Source: Flavobacteriales bacterium UBA5040 (GTDB taxonomy: Bacteria; Bacteroidota; Bacteroidia; Flavobacteriales; Weeksellaceae). From it: DNA of 64,000 bases. Of the stretch, positions 43,445 through 52,182 are shown piece after piece; the first letter of the stretch is position 1; each line of letters opens with the position of its first letter. The stretch lies in assembly GCA_002415135.1 (NCBI GenBank), contig DIBY01000001.1, positions 90,899 to 154,898 of the forward strand. Reading direction: 5' to 3'. A program made the translations under genes and the position numbers. The notes beneath the pieces are model-generated. The model worked only from the letters and a program-made list of their open reading frames with translations, was not told where the DNA came from and ran no database searches.

Positions 43445-44428
43445 TCATTTCATTAATAATTTCTCCACAAAAATTTTTGCTTCTGAACTTGGATTTGATT
43501 TCAACTCAGAAGCATTTTTTTTATGCTCTTCGTAAAAATTTCCGGTTGATTGATCGGATTTTGTTTTTTGCAAAATATATTCCTGAACCCAATAATCGAA
43601 GCGTTTCTCTGCTTGCTTTTTTCGGGTTTCTTCGAAGGTGTTATTTGATATTTTTAAATTGATAAAGCTTTCAATCTTTTCATAAACCTCTTCTAATCCA
43701 TTATTATTTAAAGCAGAACCGAGCAGCACAGGAACTTTCCAGTTTTCTTCTTTTGATGGTAGAAAGTGCAGGGCCCGTAATAATTCAATTTTCGTGTTTT
43801 TCGCTTTGAGCTTGTTATCTTCTTCCACCTTATTAATGAAGATTAGATCTACCATTTCCATAACTCCGCGTTTAATACCTTGAAGTTCATCGCCACCACC
43901 AATGATCTTTAAAAATAAAAAAACATCGGTAATGTCGGAAACCAATACTTCACTTTGACCAACGCCAACTGTTTCAATTAAAACATAATCATAACCAGCT
44001 GCTTCACAGATCAACATCGATTCGAAAGTAGCATTGGCTATGCCACCTAGAAATCCAGAAGTTGGACTGGGACGAATAAAAGCATCTTTTTCCGTTGCCA
44101 ATTGTTCCATTCGGGTTTTATCGCCAAGAATAGAACCTTTGTTTAGAGAGGAACTGGGATCAATCGCTAAGACTGCCACCTTCTTTCCGTGTTGAATCGC
44201 CAACTTTCCAAAACTTTCAATAAAAGTAGATTTTCCCGCGCCAGGAACACCGGTAATTCCAACCCGAACAGACTTTCCGGTAAAAGGCAACAGTTCTTTT
44301 AAAAGCTCTTCCGCTTGCGCACGATGCTCTGATTTTTTGCTTTCTACCAACGTGATTGCTTTTCCGAGCAATCGTTTGTCGCCGGACCGTATTCCTTTTA
44401 TGAGTTCTTGGTTAGAAAGGGTTTTCAT
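43445..44428 (-). CDS. meaB: Methylmalonyl-CoA mutase-associated GTPase MeaB
   Basis: GTPase chaperone that loads and protects the adenosylcobalamin cofactor of methylmalonyl-CoA mutase. G-domain motifs: Walker A GVPGAGKST, DPSSSLNKGSILGD, switch region ETVGVGQSE and NKVEEDN (NKxD-like). 327 residues from ATG 44428; the frame extends to 44461 but the -7 box (44434-44441) lies between, which favours 44428 and puts the promoter five bases from the start. No mutase gene is adjacent in this window. Confidence 0.95.
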   Translation of the reverse strand: MKTLSNQELIKGIRSGDKRLLGKAITLVESKKSEHRAQAEELLKELLPFTGKSVRVGITGVPGAGKSTFIESFGKLAIQHGKKVAVLAIDPSSSLNKGSILGDKTRMEQLATEKDAFIRPSPTSGFLGGIANATFESMLICEAAGYDYVLIETVGVGQSEVLVSDITDVFLFLKIIGGGDELQGIKRGVMEMVDLIFINKVEEDNKLKAKNTKIELLRALHFLPSKEENWKVPVLLGSALNNNGLEEVYEKIESFINLKISNNTFEETRKKQAEKRFDYWVQEYILQKTKSDQSTGNFYEEHKKNASELKSNPSSEAKIFVEKLLMK

Positions 44429-44433
44429 TGACT

Positions 44434-44441
44434 CAAAAATA
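44434..44441 (-). promoter_or_regulatory. -7 promoter box five bases from the meaB start
   Basis: Minus-strand TATTTTTG, then AGTCA and ATG. Same geometry as the gene at 16967. Confidence 0.45.
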
Positions 44442-44570
44442 CAAATCTTTTGTGAAATCATTTCATTTGTGATTGGGCTTTTTAGAGAATGGAAGATTTC
44501 TATTTATGGATCATTTAGAAAACGCCATTTTAATTTATGGCGACCAAATAAATTTAAAAAGAAAAATGCC

Positions 44571-44578
44571 TATTTTTG
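44571..44578 (+). promoter_or_regulatory. -7 promoter box for the monohaem lipoprotein
   Basis: TATTTTTG, an exact TAnnTTTG match, about 21 bases before ATG 44600. It overlaps the outer in-frame ATG 44576, which is therefore unlikely to be the start. Confidence 0.5.
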
Positions 44579-44599
44579 GATAAACTAAAATTTAAGAAA

Positions 44600-44911
44600 A
44601 TGAAGATCCTCACCAGAAATCAGACAAGTTCAACTTATTATTTTTTAATTACCGTCGTCAGTGCCGTAGGAATTCTGTTTTCTTGTAGTCCAAAACAAGG
44701 AGTTGCCGGAACAAAAACGATTACAGCCGAACATCTTGCTCAAGGAAAAGTTGTCTTTGATAATTCTTGTGGGAAATGTCATGATCTCCCAAACCCAAGC
44801 GATCATAATGCACAGGATTGGGTCGGAATTATGAACTCGATGGCGCCGAAAGCAAAACTAAATGAGGAGCAACATCAAATGGTTTACGACTATATTGTTT
44901 CTGTAAAATAA
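44600..44911 (+). CDS. Monohaem cytochrome c lipoprotein
   Basis: A 103-residue lipoprotein (lipobox LFSC, Cys29) with one haem c motif CGKCH followed by a short class I cytochrome domain; a Met in IMNSMAPKAK may be the axial ligand. It probably carries electrons on the outer face of the periplasm or outer membrane. Start 44600 is preferred over 44576 because the -7 box overlaps the latter. It leads a plus-strand run (csaA, exonuclease, MIP18) with short spacers but unrelated functions. Confidence 0.88.
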   Translation: MKILTRNQTSSTYYFLITVVSAVGILFSCSPKQGVAGTKTITAEHLAQGKVVFDNSCGKCHDLPNPSDHNAQDWVGIMNSMAPKAKLNEEQHQMVYDYIVSVK

Positions 44912-44921
44912 TTTTAAAATA

Positions 44922-45263
44922 ATGATAAAGCCTGAGATCAGTTGGGATAATTTTGAGAAAATCGATATCAGAACGGGAACAATTCTCTCTGCAGCTGACT
45001 TCCCAAAAGCTAAAAATCCTTCCTATCAATTAGAAATCGATTTCGGACAACTCGGAATTAAAAAATCTTCCGCACAGATCACTGATTTATATGAAAAGGA
45101 AGGCCTCATCGGAAAGCAAATTATTGCAATCGTCAATTTTCCTAAAAAACAGATCGCCAACTTTTTTAGTGAATGTTTAATATTGGGCGTTATTGGTGAA
45201 AATAAAGAAGTCACCATTTTGAGTACGACATTGCCAGTTGAGAATGGATTATCTATTGGGTAA
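44922..45263 (+). CDS. csaA: tRNA-binding protein (CsaA/YgjH type)
   Basis: A 113-residue single OB-fold protein of the tRNA_bind family. Signature segments are FEKIDIRTGTILSA, KNPSYQLEIDFGQLGIKKSSAQIT, VNFPKKQIANFFSECLILG and SIG at the end. CsaA-type proteins bind tRNA elbow and have been described as export chaperones. Starts 10 bases after the cytochrome stop and is followed five bases later by the exonuclease, suggesting one message. Confidence 0.9.
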   Translation: MIKPEISWDNFEKIDIRTGTILSAADFPKAKNPSYQLEIDFGQLGIKKSSAQITDLYEKEGLIGKQIIAIVNFPKKQIANFFSECLILGVIGENKEVTILSTTLPVENGLSIG

Positions 45264-45268
45264 CACTA

Positions 45269-45985
45269 ATGTTAAAAACTAAGATTATGATTCAAAATAT
45301 TCCTTTAGAAAAAGTATTATTTCTGGATATTGAAACCGTTCCACAATTTGGTAATTGGGAGGATTTAAATGAAACCGATCAATATCTTTGGGATAAAAAA
45401 ACAAAATTCCAGCGTAAAGAAGAATTTACCGCGGAAGAATATTACACCGAAAGAGGTGGAATCATGGCAGAGTTCGGGAAGATCATCTGTATAACTGTTG
45501 GAATAGTAGAAAAAAACGGAAAGCTTAAGATCAAAAGTTTCTACGGAGACGATGAAAAAAAACTGCTGGAAGAATTTGGTGAAATCTTTAACAGCCCAAA
45601 ACTGCGGGACGTTATTCTTTGCGCTCATAATGGAAAAGAGTTTGACTTTCCCTGGATCGCCCGACGCTTTTTAATTAATGGAATGCAACCGCCGCTTCCT
45701 TTTCAAATGTTCGGAAAAAAACCCTGGGAAATCGCCCATTTAGATACGATGGAACTTTGGAAGTTCGGTGATTATAAATCTTTTATTTCACTGGAACTAT
45801 TGGCTCATCTCTTCGGAATTCCAACTCCGAAAGACGATATCGATGGCTCAATGGTAGCATCAATCTACTACATAGAGAAAGACTTATTTAGAATCGTTCA
45901 ATATTGTGAAAAAGATGTCTTAACTTTGGCAAATGTTTTTCGGCGCATGCGTCAGGAAGATTTATTAGAAAAAAGCGAAAATTAA
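45269..45985 (+). CDS. DEDD-type 3-prime-5-prime exonuclease (PolB-like)
   Basis: A 238-residue predicted 3-prime to 5-prime exonuclease. Exo I motif FLDIETVP, Exo II CAHNGKEFDFPWIARR and Exo III YCEKDVLTLANV give the DEDDy metal-binding set. Family PF10108-like; its cellular substrate is unknown. The first ATG at 45269 adds six residues before ATG 45287 (MIQNIPLEKVLFLD), and either may be used. Confidence 0.88.
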   Translation: MLKTKIMIQNIPLEKVLFLDIETVPQFGNWEDLNETDQYLWDKKTKFQRKEEFTAEEYYTERGGIMAEFGKIICITVGIVEKNGKLKIKSFYGDDEKKLLEEFGEIFNSPKLRDVILCAHNGKEFDFPWIARRFLINGMQPPLPFQMFGKKPWEIAHLDTMELWKFGDYKSFISLELLAHLFGIPTPKDDIDGSMVASIYYIEKDLFRIVQYCEKDVLTLANVFRRMRQEDLLEKSEN

Positions 45986-46000
45986 ACGTTCCCCAATTAG

Positions 46001-46327
46001 ATGAAATATACAGACGAAAAGATTGCCGAAATCGGTGAAAATATTATTGTAGCTCTCAAGACAGTTTATGATCCAGAAATTCCCGTTGACATTTATGAAT
46101 TAGGATTAATTTATGATGTACAGATTTCTGACGAAGGTGCGGTGAAAGTAATTATGACTTTAACGACACCAAATTGCCCGGTTGCTGAAAGTTTACCTGC
46201 AGAAGTTCGCGAAAGAGTAACGGAAGTGGAAGATGTAAAAGAAGTCGATCTGGAACTCACTTTTGAACCTTCCTGGAACAAAGATATGATGAGTGAAGAA
46301 GCCCGATTTGAATTGGGGATGTTCTAA
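46001..46327 (+). CDS. SufT/MIP18 family (DUF59) Fe-S assembly protein
   Basis: A 108-residue DUF59 protein related to PaaD and SufT. The family signature is VYDPEIPVDIYELGLIYDV, and the conserved Cys lies in LTTPNCPVAE. It assists Fe-S cluster insertion. No other suf genes are adjacent. Ends at a GC stem terminator shared with the convergent OsmC-like gene. Confidence 0.93.
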   Translation: MKYTDEKIAEIGENIIVALKTVYDPEIPVDIYELGLIYDVQISDEGAVKVIMTLTTPNCPVAESLPAEVRERVTEVEDVKEVDLELTFEPSWNKDMMSEEARFELGMF

Positions 46328-46334
46328 AAAATAA

Positions 46335-46364
46335 TTGCCGGAAATCTCCGGCATTCTTTATTTT
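46335..46364. terminator. Terminator between the DUF59 and OsmC-like genes
   Basis: Stem TGCCGGA / TCCGGCA with a four-base loop and T-rich (plus) and A-rich (minus) flanks, so it can act both ways. Confidence 0.85.
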
Positions 46365-46375
46365 ATAAAAGTTTT

Positions 46376-46777
46376 TTACTCAAAGTCAAACATCACCGTT
46401 CGCTGAACATTGGGATGAATTGATAAAGCTACTGGACAGTTAAGCGCCGTATCTTCAATAAATTTCTTCTGTTCATCCGTAAATTTTCCCGGAATTCTCA
46501 CGATACAAAAAATCGTTCCGATTCTTTTTGGTTCTGGATGAGTTGATTTTTTCAATTCGCAAGTTGCGCCGATAATATTGATTCCTCTTGGTTCTCCCAA
46601 AACAGCCACCGCCATTAACATTGATTGTCCAAAAGAGATCCCAAAAATATCTGAGGGAGAAAATAATTCTGAAGTTCCACCTTCTCTTAATGGCGCACAG
46701 GTCGTAATCGTGGCGCCCGATTTCTCGTGTTGTGAAACGATCTTAAAGTCACCTAAATAAGTAATTGTTGAGGTCAT
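46376..46777 (-). CDS. OsmC family protein lacking the first catalytic Cys
   Basis: A 133-residue OsmC/Ohr-like protein. The second redox Cys is present in LNCPVALSIHPN. The first, which lies in the AxxASCxxM-type helix of OsmC and reacts with peroxide, appears replaced: the aligned stretch is SDIFGISFGQSMLMA with Gln in place of Cys. If this reading is right it is not a classical hydroperoxidase and may bind another ligand or act in sulfur handling. Start ATG 46777 gives the N-terminus MTSTITYLGDF. Confidence 0.85.
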   Translation of the reverse strand: MTSTITYLGDFKIVSQHEKSGATITTCAPLREGGTSELFSPSDIFGISFGQSMLMAVAVLGEPRGINIIGATCELKKSTHPEPKRIGTIFCIVRIPGKFTDEQKKFIEDTALNCPVALSIHPNVQRTVMFDFE

Positions 46778-46857
46778 AGTATTGTGTTTATTTTATGATA
46801 AAGATAACGAATTCGTTTAACTTTTAAAACAAAGCATCTATCATACTTCTCCTGTTA

Positions 46858-47706
46858 TTAAAAATGGAAAATATCCTTCGCTTTATTATAAGCACTTTCG
46901 AAATTGAGTAAATTTAAGGTATGATCGATCTTTTCAACTGCCATAAAATTAATGACCTGTTCAGTCGGCATATTTCCAACCAGATCATCTTTTGCCATCG
47001 GACAACCGCCAATTCCTTTTATTGCAGAATCAAATCTACGGCAGCCATTATCGTAGGCGGCTTTTAATTTTTTATAAGAATCTTCGTATCGATTATGAAA
47101 ATGTCCACCAAAATCGATGTCCCTATATTTTTCAGGAATTGTTTTAAAAAGTAATTCGATTTGTTCTAAAGTTCCGGTTCCTGTGGTATCGGAAAGCAAA
47201 ATATTTTTAACTCCAATATCATTAAATCGCTGAGCCCAATAATCTACGTCTGCTGCCTTCCACATTTCACCGTATGGATTTCCAAAAGCCATTGAAAAGT
47301 AAACATTTAAAACGCGACCATCTGACTCTAAAAGTTCAGTGATCTTTTTAATATCATTAAAAGCTTCTTCCTGATTTTTATTGGTATTTCTATATTGAAA
47401 AGTTTCAGAAATAGAAAAAGGAAATCCTACAATATCTACCGCCTGATGACTGAGCGCTTTTTGTGCGCCACGATAGTTTGCCACGATGACTGAAAGTTTT
47501 GTATTGGAAACACCCTTATCAATTTCATCGACCACCGTTCCTGAATCTGCCATTTGAGGGATCGCTTTCGGGGATACAAAACTGCCACAATCCAACACAT
47601 CAAAACCTACTTCCATTAAGGAATTAATGTAATCAATCTTCTTTTGCGTCGGGATAAATTCACCCCAACCTTGCATGGCATCTCGTGGACATTCGGTTAG
47701 AAACAT
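46858..47706 (-). CDS. Hydroxymethylglutaryl-CoA lyase
   Basis: Splits HMG-CoA into acetyl-CoA and acetoacetate in leucine breakdown. 282 residues, TIM-barrel. Key features: ECPRDAMQG with the substrate-binding Arg-Asp, FGGHFHNRYED for the metal-binding His pair, and the Cys loop SAIKGIGGCPMAKDDL. The CPRDAMQ stretch differs slightly from the more common GPRDGLQ. The metal ligands and loop Cys are all present. Monocistronic, with its own -7 box. Confidence 0.93.
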   Translation of the reverse strand: MFLTECPRDAMQGWGEFIPTQKKIDYINSLMEVGFDVLDCGSFVSPKAIPQMADSGTVVDEIDKGVSNTKLSVIVANYRGAQKALSHQAVDIVGFPFSISETFQYRNTNKNQEEAFNDIKKITELLESDGRVLNVYFSMAFGNPYGEMWKAADVDYWAQRFNDIGVKNILLSDTTGTGTLEQIELLFKTIPEKYRDIDFGGHFHNRYEDSYKKLKAAYDNGCRRFDSAIKGIGGCPMAKDDLVGNMPTEQVINFMAVEKIDHTLNLLNFESAYNKAKDIFHF

Positions 47707-47725
47707 TTCTATTTTTTGATTTTCT

Positions 47726-47733
47726 CAAATATA
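47726..47733 (-). promoter_or_regulatory. -7 promoter box for the HMG-CoA lyase gene
   Basis: Minus-strand TATATTTG, an exact TAnnTTTG match, about 20 bases before ATG 47706. Confidence 0.45.
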
Positions 47734-47868
47734 CCAAAACTTTAAAAAACCATTAAATAAATTTTAAAATATTTTAAAACACTGACTACTATATATTTAA
47801 ATTAATTTCACATTCTACTTCAGCCTAAATAAATTCGACATCTTTACCTTAACCTCAACGTAAAATTT

Positions 47869-47876
47869 TAACTTTG
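47869..47876 (+). promoter_or_regulatory. -7 promoter box for pepT
   Basis: TAACTTTG, an exact TAnnTTTG match, 16 bases before ATG 47893. Confidence 0.5.
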
Positions 47877-47892
47877 TTAAAAATATGCAATT

Positions 47893-49152
47893 ATGACTAC
47901 CATAGAATTTAATCTCGATTGGAAACTGAAATTACAAAACCGTTTCATTAATTATGTCAAAATATATTCAACCAGTGATCCAGAAAGTGAATCTACACCT
48001 TCTACTCCACAACAATGGGATATTGCAAAATATATTTTCGAAGAACTAAAAACGCTCGGCCTTACCGATGTTTCCATGGACGAGCAAGGCTATATTTACG
48101 CTTATGTTCCATCAAATTTAGAAAATGACGATGAACCTGTTGTTGGATTTATTTCGCATTATGATACCTCGCCTGACTTTAATGGAGAAAATGTAAAACC
48201 TCAAATTTGGGATGATTATGATGGTGGTGATTTAATTTTAAACAAAGAAACCGGATTCACTCTTTCTTCCTCAAAATTCGAAACTCTAAAAGATTATGTC
48301 GGGAAAACTTTAATTACAACTGATGGAACTTCTTTACTCGGTGCCGATGATAAAGCAGGAATTGCTGAAATAGTAACGGCTGCAGAATACTTACTGGCAC
48401 ATCCCGAAATTAAACATGGCAGAATCGCGATCGGGTTTACGCCTGACGAAGAGATCGGAAGAGGAGCACATCACTTCGATGTGAAAAAATTTGGCGCAGA
48501 ATGGGCTTATACGATGGACGGTAGCGAAGTTGGTGAATTGGAATATGAAAATTTTAACGCAGCCGGAGCGGTTGTTAAAATTCATGGTTTAAGCGTTCAT
48601 CCTGGATACGCAATTGGAAAAATGGTTAACGCATCTTTGTTGGCAGCAGAATTTGTTCAAATGCTTCCGGAGAACGAAACTCCTTCTACTACTAAAGGAT
48701 TTGAAGGATTCTATCATTTAATGGACATTAAAGCAGATGTTTCTGAAGCGAAAATTCAGTACATCATTCGCGATCACGACAATGAAAAATTTGAAGCAAG
48801 AAAAAAACATATCACTGATGTAGTTTCAGACTTCAATAAAAAATTTGGAGAAGGAACTGCGGAAATTGAAATAAAAGAACAGTACCGCAATATGAAGCAG
48901 CAATTCGAAGGAAAAATGCATATTGTGGATATTGCAGAACAGGCCATGAAAGACGCGAACATTGAACCTAAAATTAAAGCCATTCGCGGCGGTACAGACG
49001 GAGCACAACTTTCTTATATGGGTTTGCCTTGTCCAAACATTTTTGCGGGCGGAATCAACTTCCACGGACCTTATGAATATGTTTGTTTAGAATCAATGGA
49101 GAAAGCAGTGAAAGTGATTATCAACATCGCGAGAGCGGTGAAGAAAAGATAA
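47893..49152 (+). CDS. pepT: Tripeptide aminopeptidase (peptidase T)
   Basis: Zinc-dependent M20B peptidase that removes the N-terminal residue of tripeptides in the cytosol. 419 residues. Metal-binding His in SHYDTSPDFNG, Asp in GADDKAGIAE, catalytic/ligand Glu pair in TPDEEIGRGAH, Asp in TMDGSEVGELE and His in NFHGPYEYV. Dimerisation domain spans about 215-330. Followed after one base by a small secreted protein gene on the same strand. Confidence 0.96.
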   Translation: MTTIEFNLDWKLKLQNRFINYVKIYSTSDPESESTPSTPQQWDIAKYIFEELKTLGLTDVSMDEQGYIYAYVPSNLENDDEPVVGFISHYDTSPDFNGENVKPQIWDDYDGGDLILNKETGFTLSSSKFETLKDYVGKTLITTDGTSLLGADDKAGIAEIVTAAEYLLAHPEIKHGRIAIGFTPDEEIGRGAHHFDVKKFGAEWAYTMDGSEVGELEYENFNAAGAVVKIHGLSVHPGYAIGKMVNASLLAAEFVQMLPENETPSTTKGFEGFYHLMDIKADVSEAKIQYIIRDHDNEKFEARKKHITDVVSDFNKKFGEGTAEIEIKEQYRNMKQQFEGKMHIVDIAEQAMKDANIEPKIKAIRGGTDGAQLSYMGLPCPNIFAGGINFHGPYEYVCLESMEKAVKVIINIARAVKKR

Positions 49153-49153
49153 A

Positions 49154-49714
49154 ATGAAAAAAGCATTCGTTCTTCTTAGCATTCTGTCTTTTATACTTCA
49201 TGAAGCTCAACTTGCGAAAGTTGAAGAATTAAATCATATTTACAAACAAAAATCTAAAGAGATCTCTGAAAAATACGATAAGGTTTATTCTATAGATAGA
49301 AAAAAAGAAGAGGTAAAGATTATTATGGACCGACTCGAAGGTTATGAGCTGGCCATTAAAGAAATTCAGAAAGCAGAGAAGAAAGTAGATGTTTTGCGCT
49401 ATCAAAACCAATATACCCAACCTCCAGAATATGAATTTGGAATCAATAGTTTTCGAAGTATGATTGGACAATACTTTAATACGGATGCTGTGACCTTAGA
49501 AGGCAGCGTTGTTAGAACGATGGTTCGGTTTCTTGTAGATGAAAATGGCAATGTGAGTAATATTACCGCTATTGGAGATTATAGAGAATTTAACCTCTTA
49601 ACTACAATCACGTTTTACGAAATACTCAATAAAGGAAAATGGAAACCTGCAGAATATAATGGCATTCCAGTACAATCAGTACTAGAAGTTCCTATTACCA
49701 TGAAATTTGAATAA
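49154..49714 (+). CDS. Secreted protein with TonB-C-like C-terminal domain
   Basis: A 186-residue protein with an N-terminal signal peptide (about 1-18), a charged helical middle (about 25-85) and a C-terminal domain whose pattern VRFLVDENGNVSNI and GKWKPAEYNGIPVQSVLEVPITMKF follows that of TonB energy-transducing C-termini. It lacks the membrane anchor-proline spacer of TonB and the Cys of a lipoprotein. Function unknown. It starts one base after the pepT stop, likely coupled. Confidence 0.75.
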   Translation: MKKAFVLLSILSFILHEAQLAKVEELNHIYKQKSKEISEKYDKVYSIDRKKEEVKIIMDRLEGYELAIKEIQKAEKKVDVLRYQNQYTQPPEYEFGINSFRSMIGQYFNTDAVTLEGSVVRTMVRFLVDENGNVSNITAIGDYREFNLLTTITFYEILNKGKWKPAEYNGIPVQSVLEVPITMKFE

Positions 49715-49716
49715 AT

Positions 49717-49742
49717 AAGCCCATCGAAAGATGGGTTTTTTG
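49717..49742 (+). terminator. Terminator after the TonB-C-like gene
   Basis: Hairpin CCCATC-GAAA-GATGGG followed by six T residues. Between here and the tRNA terminator (49743-49977) I see nothing else. Confidence 0.85.
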
Positions 49743-49980
49743 TTGACTTGATCTTTTTTGTAAAATATTGATCGAAGAACTTAACTTGTTGGTCGTGCGT
49801 ATTTCTATCTCATTCAATATTATCTTCCACCTTTTCCTCTAATCAAACCATATTTAAAAGTGATCTTCTTTGGAAAATAAAAGATCAATAAAGTAACTCA
49901 GCAGCTTAAAATTCTTGTTCTTAAATAAAATTAGATTGTAAATCAACGACATAGAAAACATTTCATTCAAACATAAACAT

Positions 49981-50010
49981 AAAAAAACCACCACATTTCT
50001 GTGATGGTTT
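49981..50010 (-). terminator. Terminator downstream of tRNA-Asn
   Basis: Minus-strand hairpin AACCATCACA / TGTGGTGGTT (one G-T pair), directly 3-prime of the tRNA, with a T run on that strand. Confidence 0.8.
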
Positions 50011-50012
50011 TG

Positions 50013-50086
50013 CTCCTCCTCTTGGGCTCGAACCAAGGACCCTCTGATTAACAGTCAGATGCTCTAACCAACTGAGCTAAGGAGGA
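50013..50086 (-). tRNA. tRNA-Asn (anticodon GTT)
   Basis: Minus-strand 74-base cloverleaf. Acceptor stem TCCTCCT / AGGAGGA with discriminator G; D-arm AGCTCAGTTGGTTAGAGC; anticodon stem-loop CTGACTGTTAATCAG giving anticodon GTT; T arm with GGTTCGAGCCC. The 3-prime CCA is not encoded (discriminator is followed by CAA). No other tRNA is adjacent. Confidence 0.97.
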
Positions 50087-50160
50087 GTGTTGCTCTTTGC
50101 GCTAAGCGTCTGCAAATATAAAAACTTTTTTAGACTTGCCAAAATAAATTCAAGAAAATT

Positions 50161-51498
50161 TTAAAATTTTCCTGTGATCCATTTTAAAATATCATTTCCG
50201 AAGATGATAACCATGAGTCCCATTAGGAAAATCACGCCTATCATCTGCGCATTTTCTAAAACTTTTTGAGGAACCGGTTTTCCAGTGATCATTTCCCAAA
50301 GGGTGAAAACTACGTGTCCACCGTCTAATCCCGGAATCGGAATTAAATTAAGGAAAGCCAACCATACCGAAAACATCGCCGTAAAGCTCCAGAAAAACTC
50401 CCAGTTGATGGTTTCTGGCATCATCTTGATAATTCCAATGGGTCCTGATACTTTTTTGTAACCTTGAGTTTTGGTGTTGAAAACAATTTTGAATTGTTTG
50501 ATCTGCATCGTCAACACATCAATCGTTCTGGTTAAACCTCTAGGGATTGCCTCTCCTAAAGTGTATTTTTTATTGACAGCTGTTTTGTCAAATGCTTGCT
50601 GGGCGAAAGAAGTATCATTAGCGAATCCAAGCTTGCCTTCAGGAGTAACTTTTACGTTCACTTTCTGTGGCGCATTATTTCTTTCAATATCTAAAACAAT
50701 GTCTTTATTTTTTAATTGTGAAAGTTGCGGTGCTAATTCATCAAAGAACTTCACCGAGTTTCCGTTAATTCCAACGATTCTGTCCCCTTTCAGCAATCCT
50801 GCAGACGCAGCAGCGCCTTTCGGAAATAAGCTGTCAATAACAACAGGAGAACGTGGCCCGAAATACATTTTAGCTTCATTCTCTGCCAATACATCTGCCA
50901 CACCATCTTCATTCACCGGGAACGTCACTTCTTTACCATCTCTTAAAACAGTTGCTTCATTTGCAAAAAGCATGTTGATGGTAGAGGTTTCCATTCTTTC
51001 AGCTGGCTTACCATCGATTTTAAGGATTTTATCTCCGTTTTGCAGACCCATTTTTTGACCTGCCGAAGAGACAGAAACTCCGTCTGTAAACTTTGAGTTA
51101 TCGTGAAATTTTTCGCCTTTAAAATAACTTAATGAAGAATAGATGAACCAGGCCAAAAAGAAATTTACCGTAACACCACCCAACATAATGATCAAACGCT
51201 GCCACGCTGGCTTGCTTCTGAATTCCCAAGGTTGAGCAGGTTGTTTCAACTGTTCAGTATCCATACTTTCATCAACCATACCGGCAATTTTCACATAACC
51301 ACCAAAAGGCAACCAACCGATTCCATATTCGGTGTCACCGATTTTCTTCTTTGCAATAGAGAACCAGGGATCAAAGAAAAGATAGAATTTTTCCACTTTC
51401 GTTTTAAAAAGTTTCGCTGGAATAAAATGTCCCAATTCGTGAAGAACCACCAGAATTGAGATGCTCAATATAAATTGAAATAACTGTATTAATGTCAT
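50161..51498 (-). CDS. rseP: Site-2 zinc metalloprotease RseP
   Basis: Intramembrane protease of the S2P/RIP family, 445 residues, expected to cut anti-sigma factors or signal peptide remnants within the membrane. The zinc site HELGH lies in the first helix (about 20-24; LVVLHELGHFIPAK), and the third-ligand Asp in the LIPIPGLDGGHVVF motif near the C-terminus. Two PDZ-like regions lie at about 125-280 (LQNGDKILKIDGK, LLKGDRIVGINGN). Three to four helices. Monocistronic, preceded by a terminator and followed by the tRNA. Confidence 0.95.
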   Translation of the reverse strand: MTLIQLFQFILSISILVVLHELGHFIPAKLFKTKVEKFYLFFDPWFSIAKKKIGDTEYGIGWLPFGGYVKIAGMVDESMDTEQLKQPAQPWEFRSKPAWQRLIIMLGGVTVNFFLAWFIYSSLSYFKGEKFHDNSKFTDGVSVSSAGQKMGLQNGDKILKIDGKPAERMETSTINMLFANEATVLRDGKEVTFPVNEDGVADVLAENEAKMYFGPRSPVVIDSLFPKGAAASAGLLKGDRIVGINGNSVKFFDELAPQLSQLKNKDIVLDIERNNAPQKVNVKVTPEGKLGFANDTSFAQQAFDKTAVNKKYTLGEAIPRGLTRTIDVLTMQIKQFKIVFNTKTQGYKKVSGPIGIIKMMPETINWEFFWSFTAMFSVWLAFLNLIPIPGLDGGHVVFTLWEMITGKPVPQKVLENAQMIGVIFLMGLMVIIFGNDILKWITGKF

Positions 51499-51558
51499 TG
51501 AATAGATTTAATTTATTTTAAAGAGTGCGAAGATACAAATTATCAAAAGTATGCCCAA

Positions 51559-51588
51559 CAAAAAAGGTCCTCAAAATGAGAACCTTTT
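51559..51588 (-). terminator. Terminator of the small barrel protein gene
   Basis: AAAAGGT-CTCA / TGAG-ACCTTTT stem with one mismatch, T run on the minus strand. Confidence 0.75.
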
Positions 51589-51608
51589 GTCTTATATATC
51601 TGATTTCC

Positions 51609-52052
51609 TTACAAGTTGAAAGAAACTCCGATTGCTCCGTTATTTCCTGCTTCAAGGAAGATACCAACATTATTGTTGAAGAAATATCTTACTCCTAAAT
51701 GCGCTCCGAAATAAGTTCCGCTTTTACCTAATAAACCTAAATCAATACCTGGATAAATATCCCAGTTTGAAGGAAGTCCTAATGGCTCTTGTAAGTGAAA
51801 GTTTAATCTACCGAATACTCCAAAGTCATCATCTGCATATTTGTCGTTATCGTGGTCAAAAAAGAAATTAGCACCCGCACCAACTGAAATTAGTTTAGAT
51901 AAACCATAATCGTAAGTAGCAGTAATACCTGTACCATAACCCCAACCATTAAATCCAACCTGGATTTTTTGATCGCCTTTTCCTTGCCATGCTTGTGCAA
52001 ATGCCATTTGTCCTAAGAAGAACATTGAGCATACTAAGAGTAACTTTTTCAT
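51609..52052 (-). CDS. Small outer-membrane beta-barrel protein (DUF6646-like)
   Basis: A 147-residue protein with a signal peptide (MKKLLLVCSMFFLGQMAFAQ) and eight or so amphipathic beta strands ending in FNL, typical of small eight-stranded outer-membrane barrels. The stretch GFNGWGYGTGITATYDYGLSKLISVGAG and the DHDNDKYADDDFG loop resemble the flavobacterial DUF6646 family. Ligand-binding or structural role unknown. Monocistronic. Confidence 0.78.
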   Translation of the reverse strand: MKKLLLVCSMFFLGQMAFAQAWQGKGDQKIQVGFNGWGYGTGITATYDYGLSKLISVGAGANFFFDHDNDKYADDDFGVFGRLNFHLQEPLGLPSNWDIYPGIDLGLLGKSGTYFGAHLGVRYFFNNNVGIFLEAGNNGAIGVSFNL

Positions 52053-52182
52053 AATGTTAAAATTTTTAATGTTATTTATTTAATGATACAATTCACCATT
52101 CAAAAACGAGACCACTTTATGATAATATTAACTTTTCATGTTAAAAAATTGTATATTTATTGACATTATAAATAATTTATAA

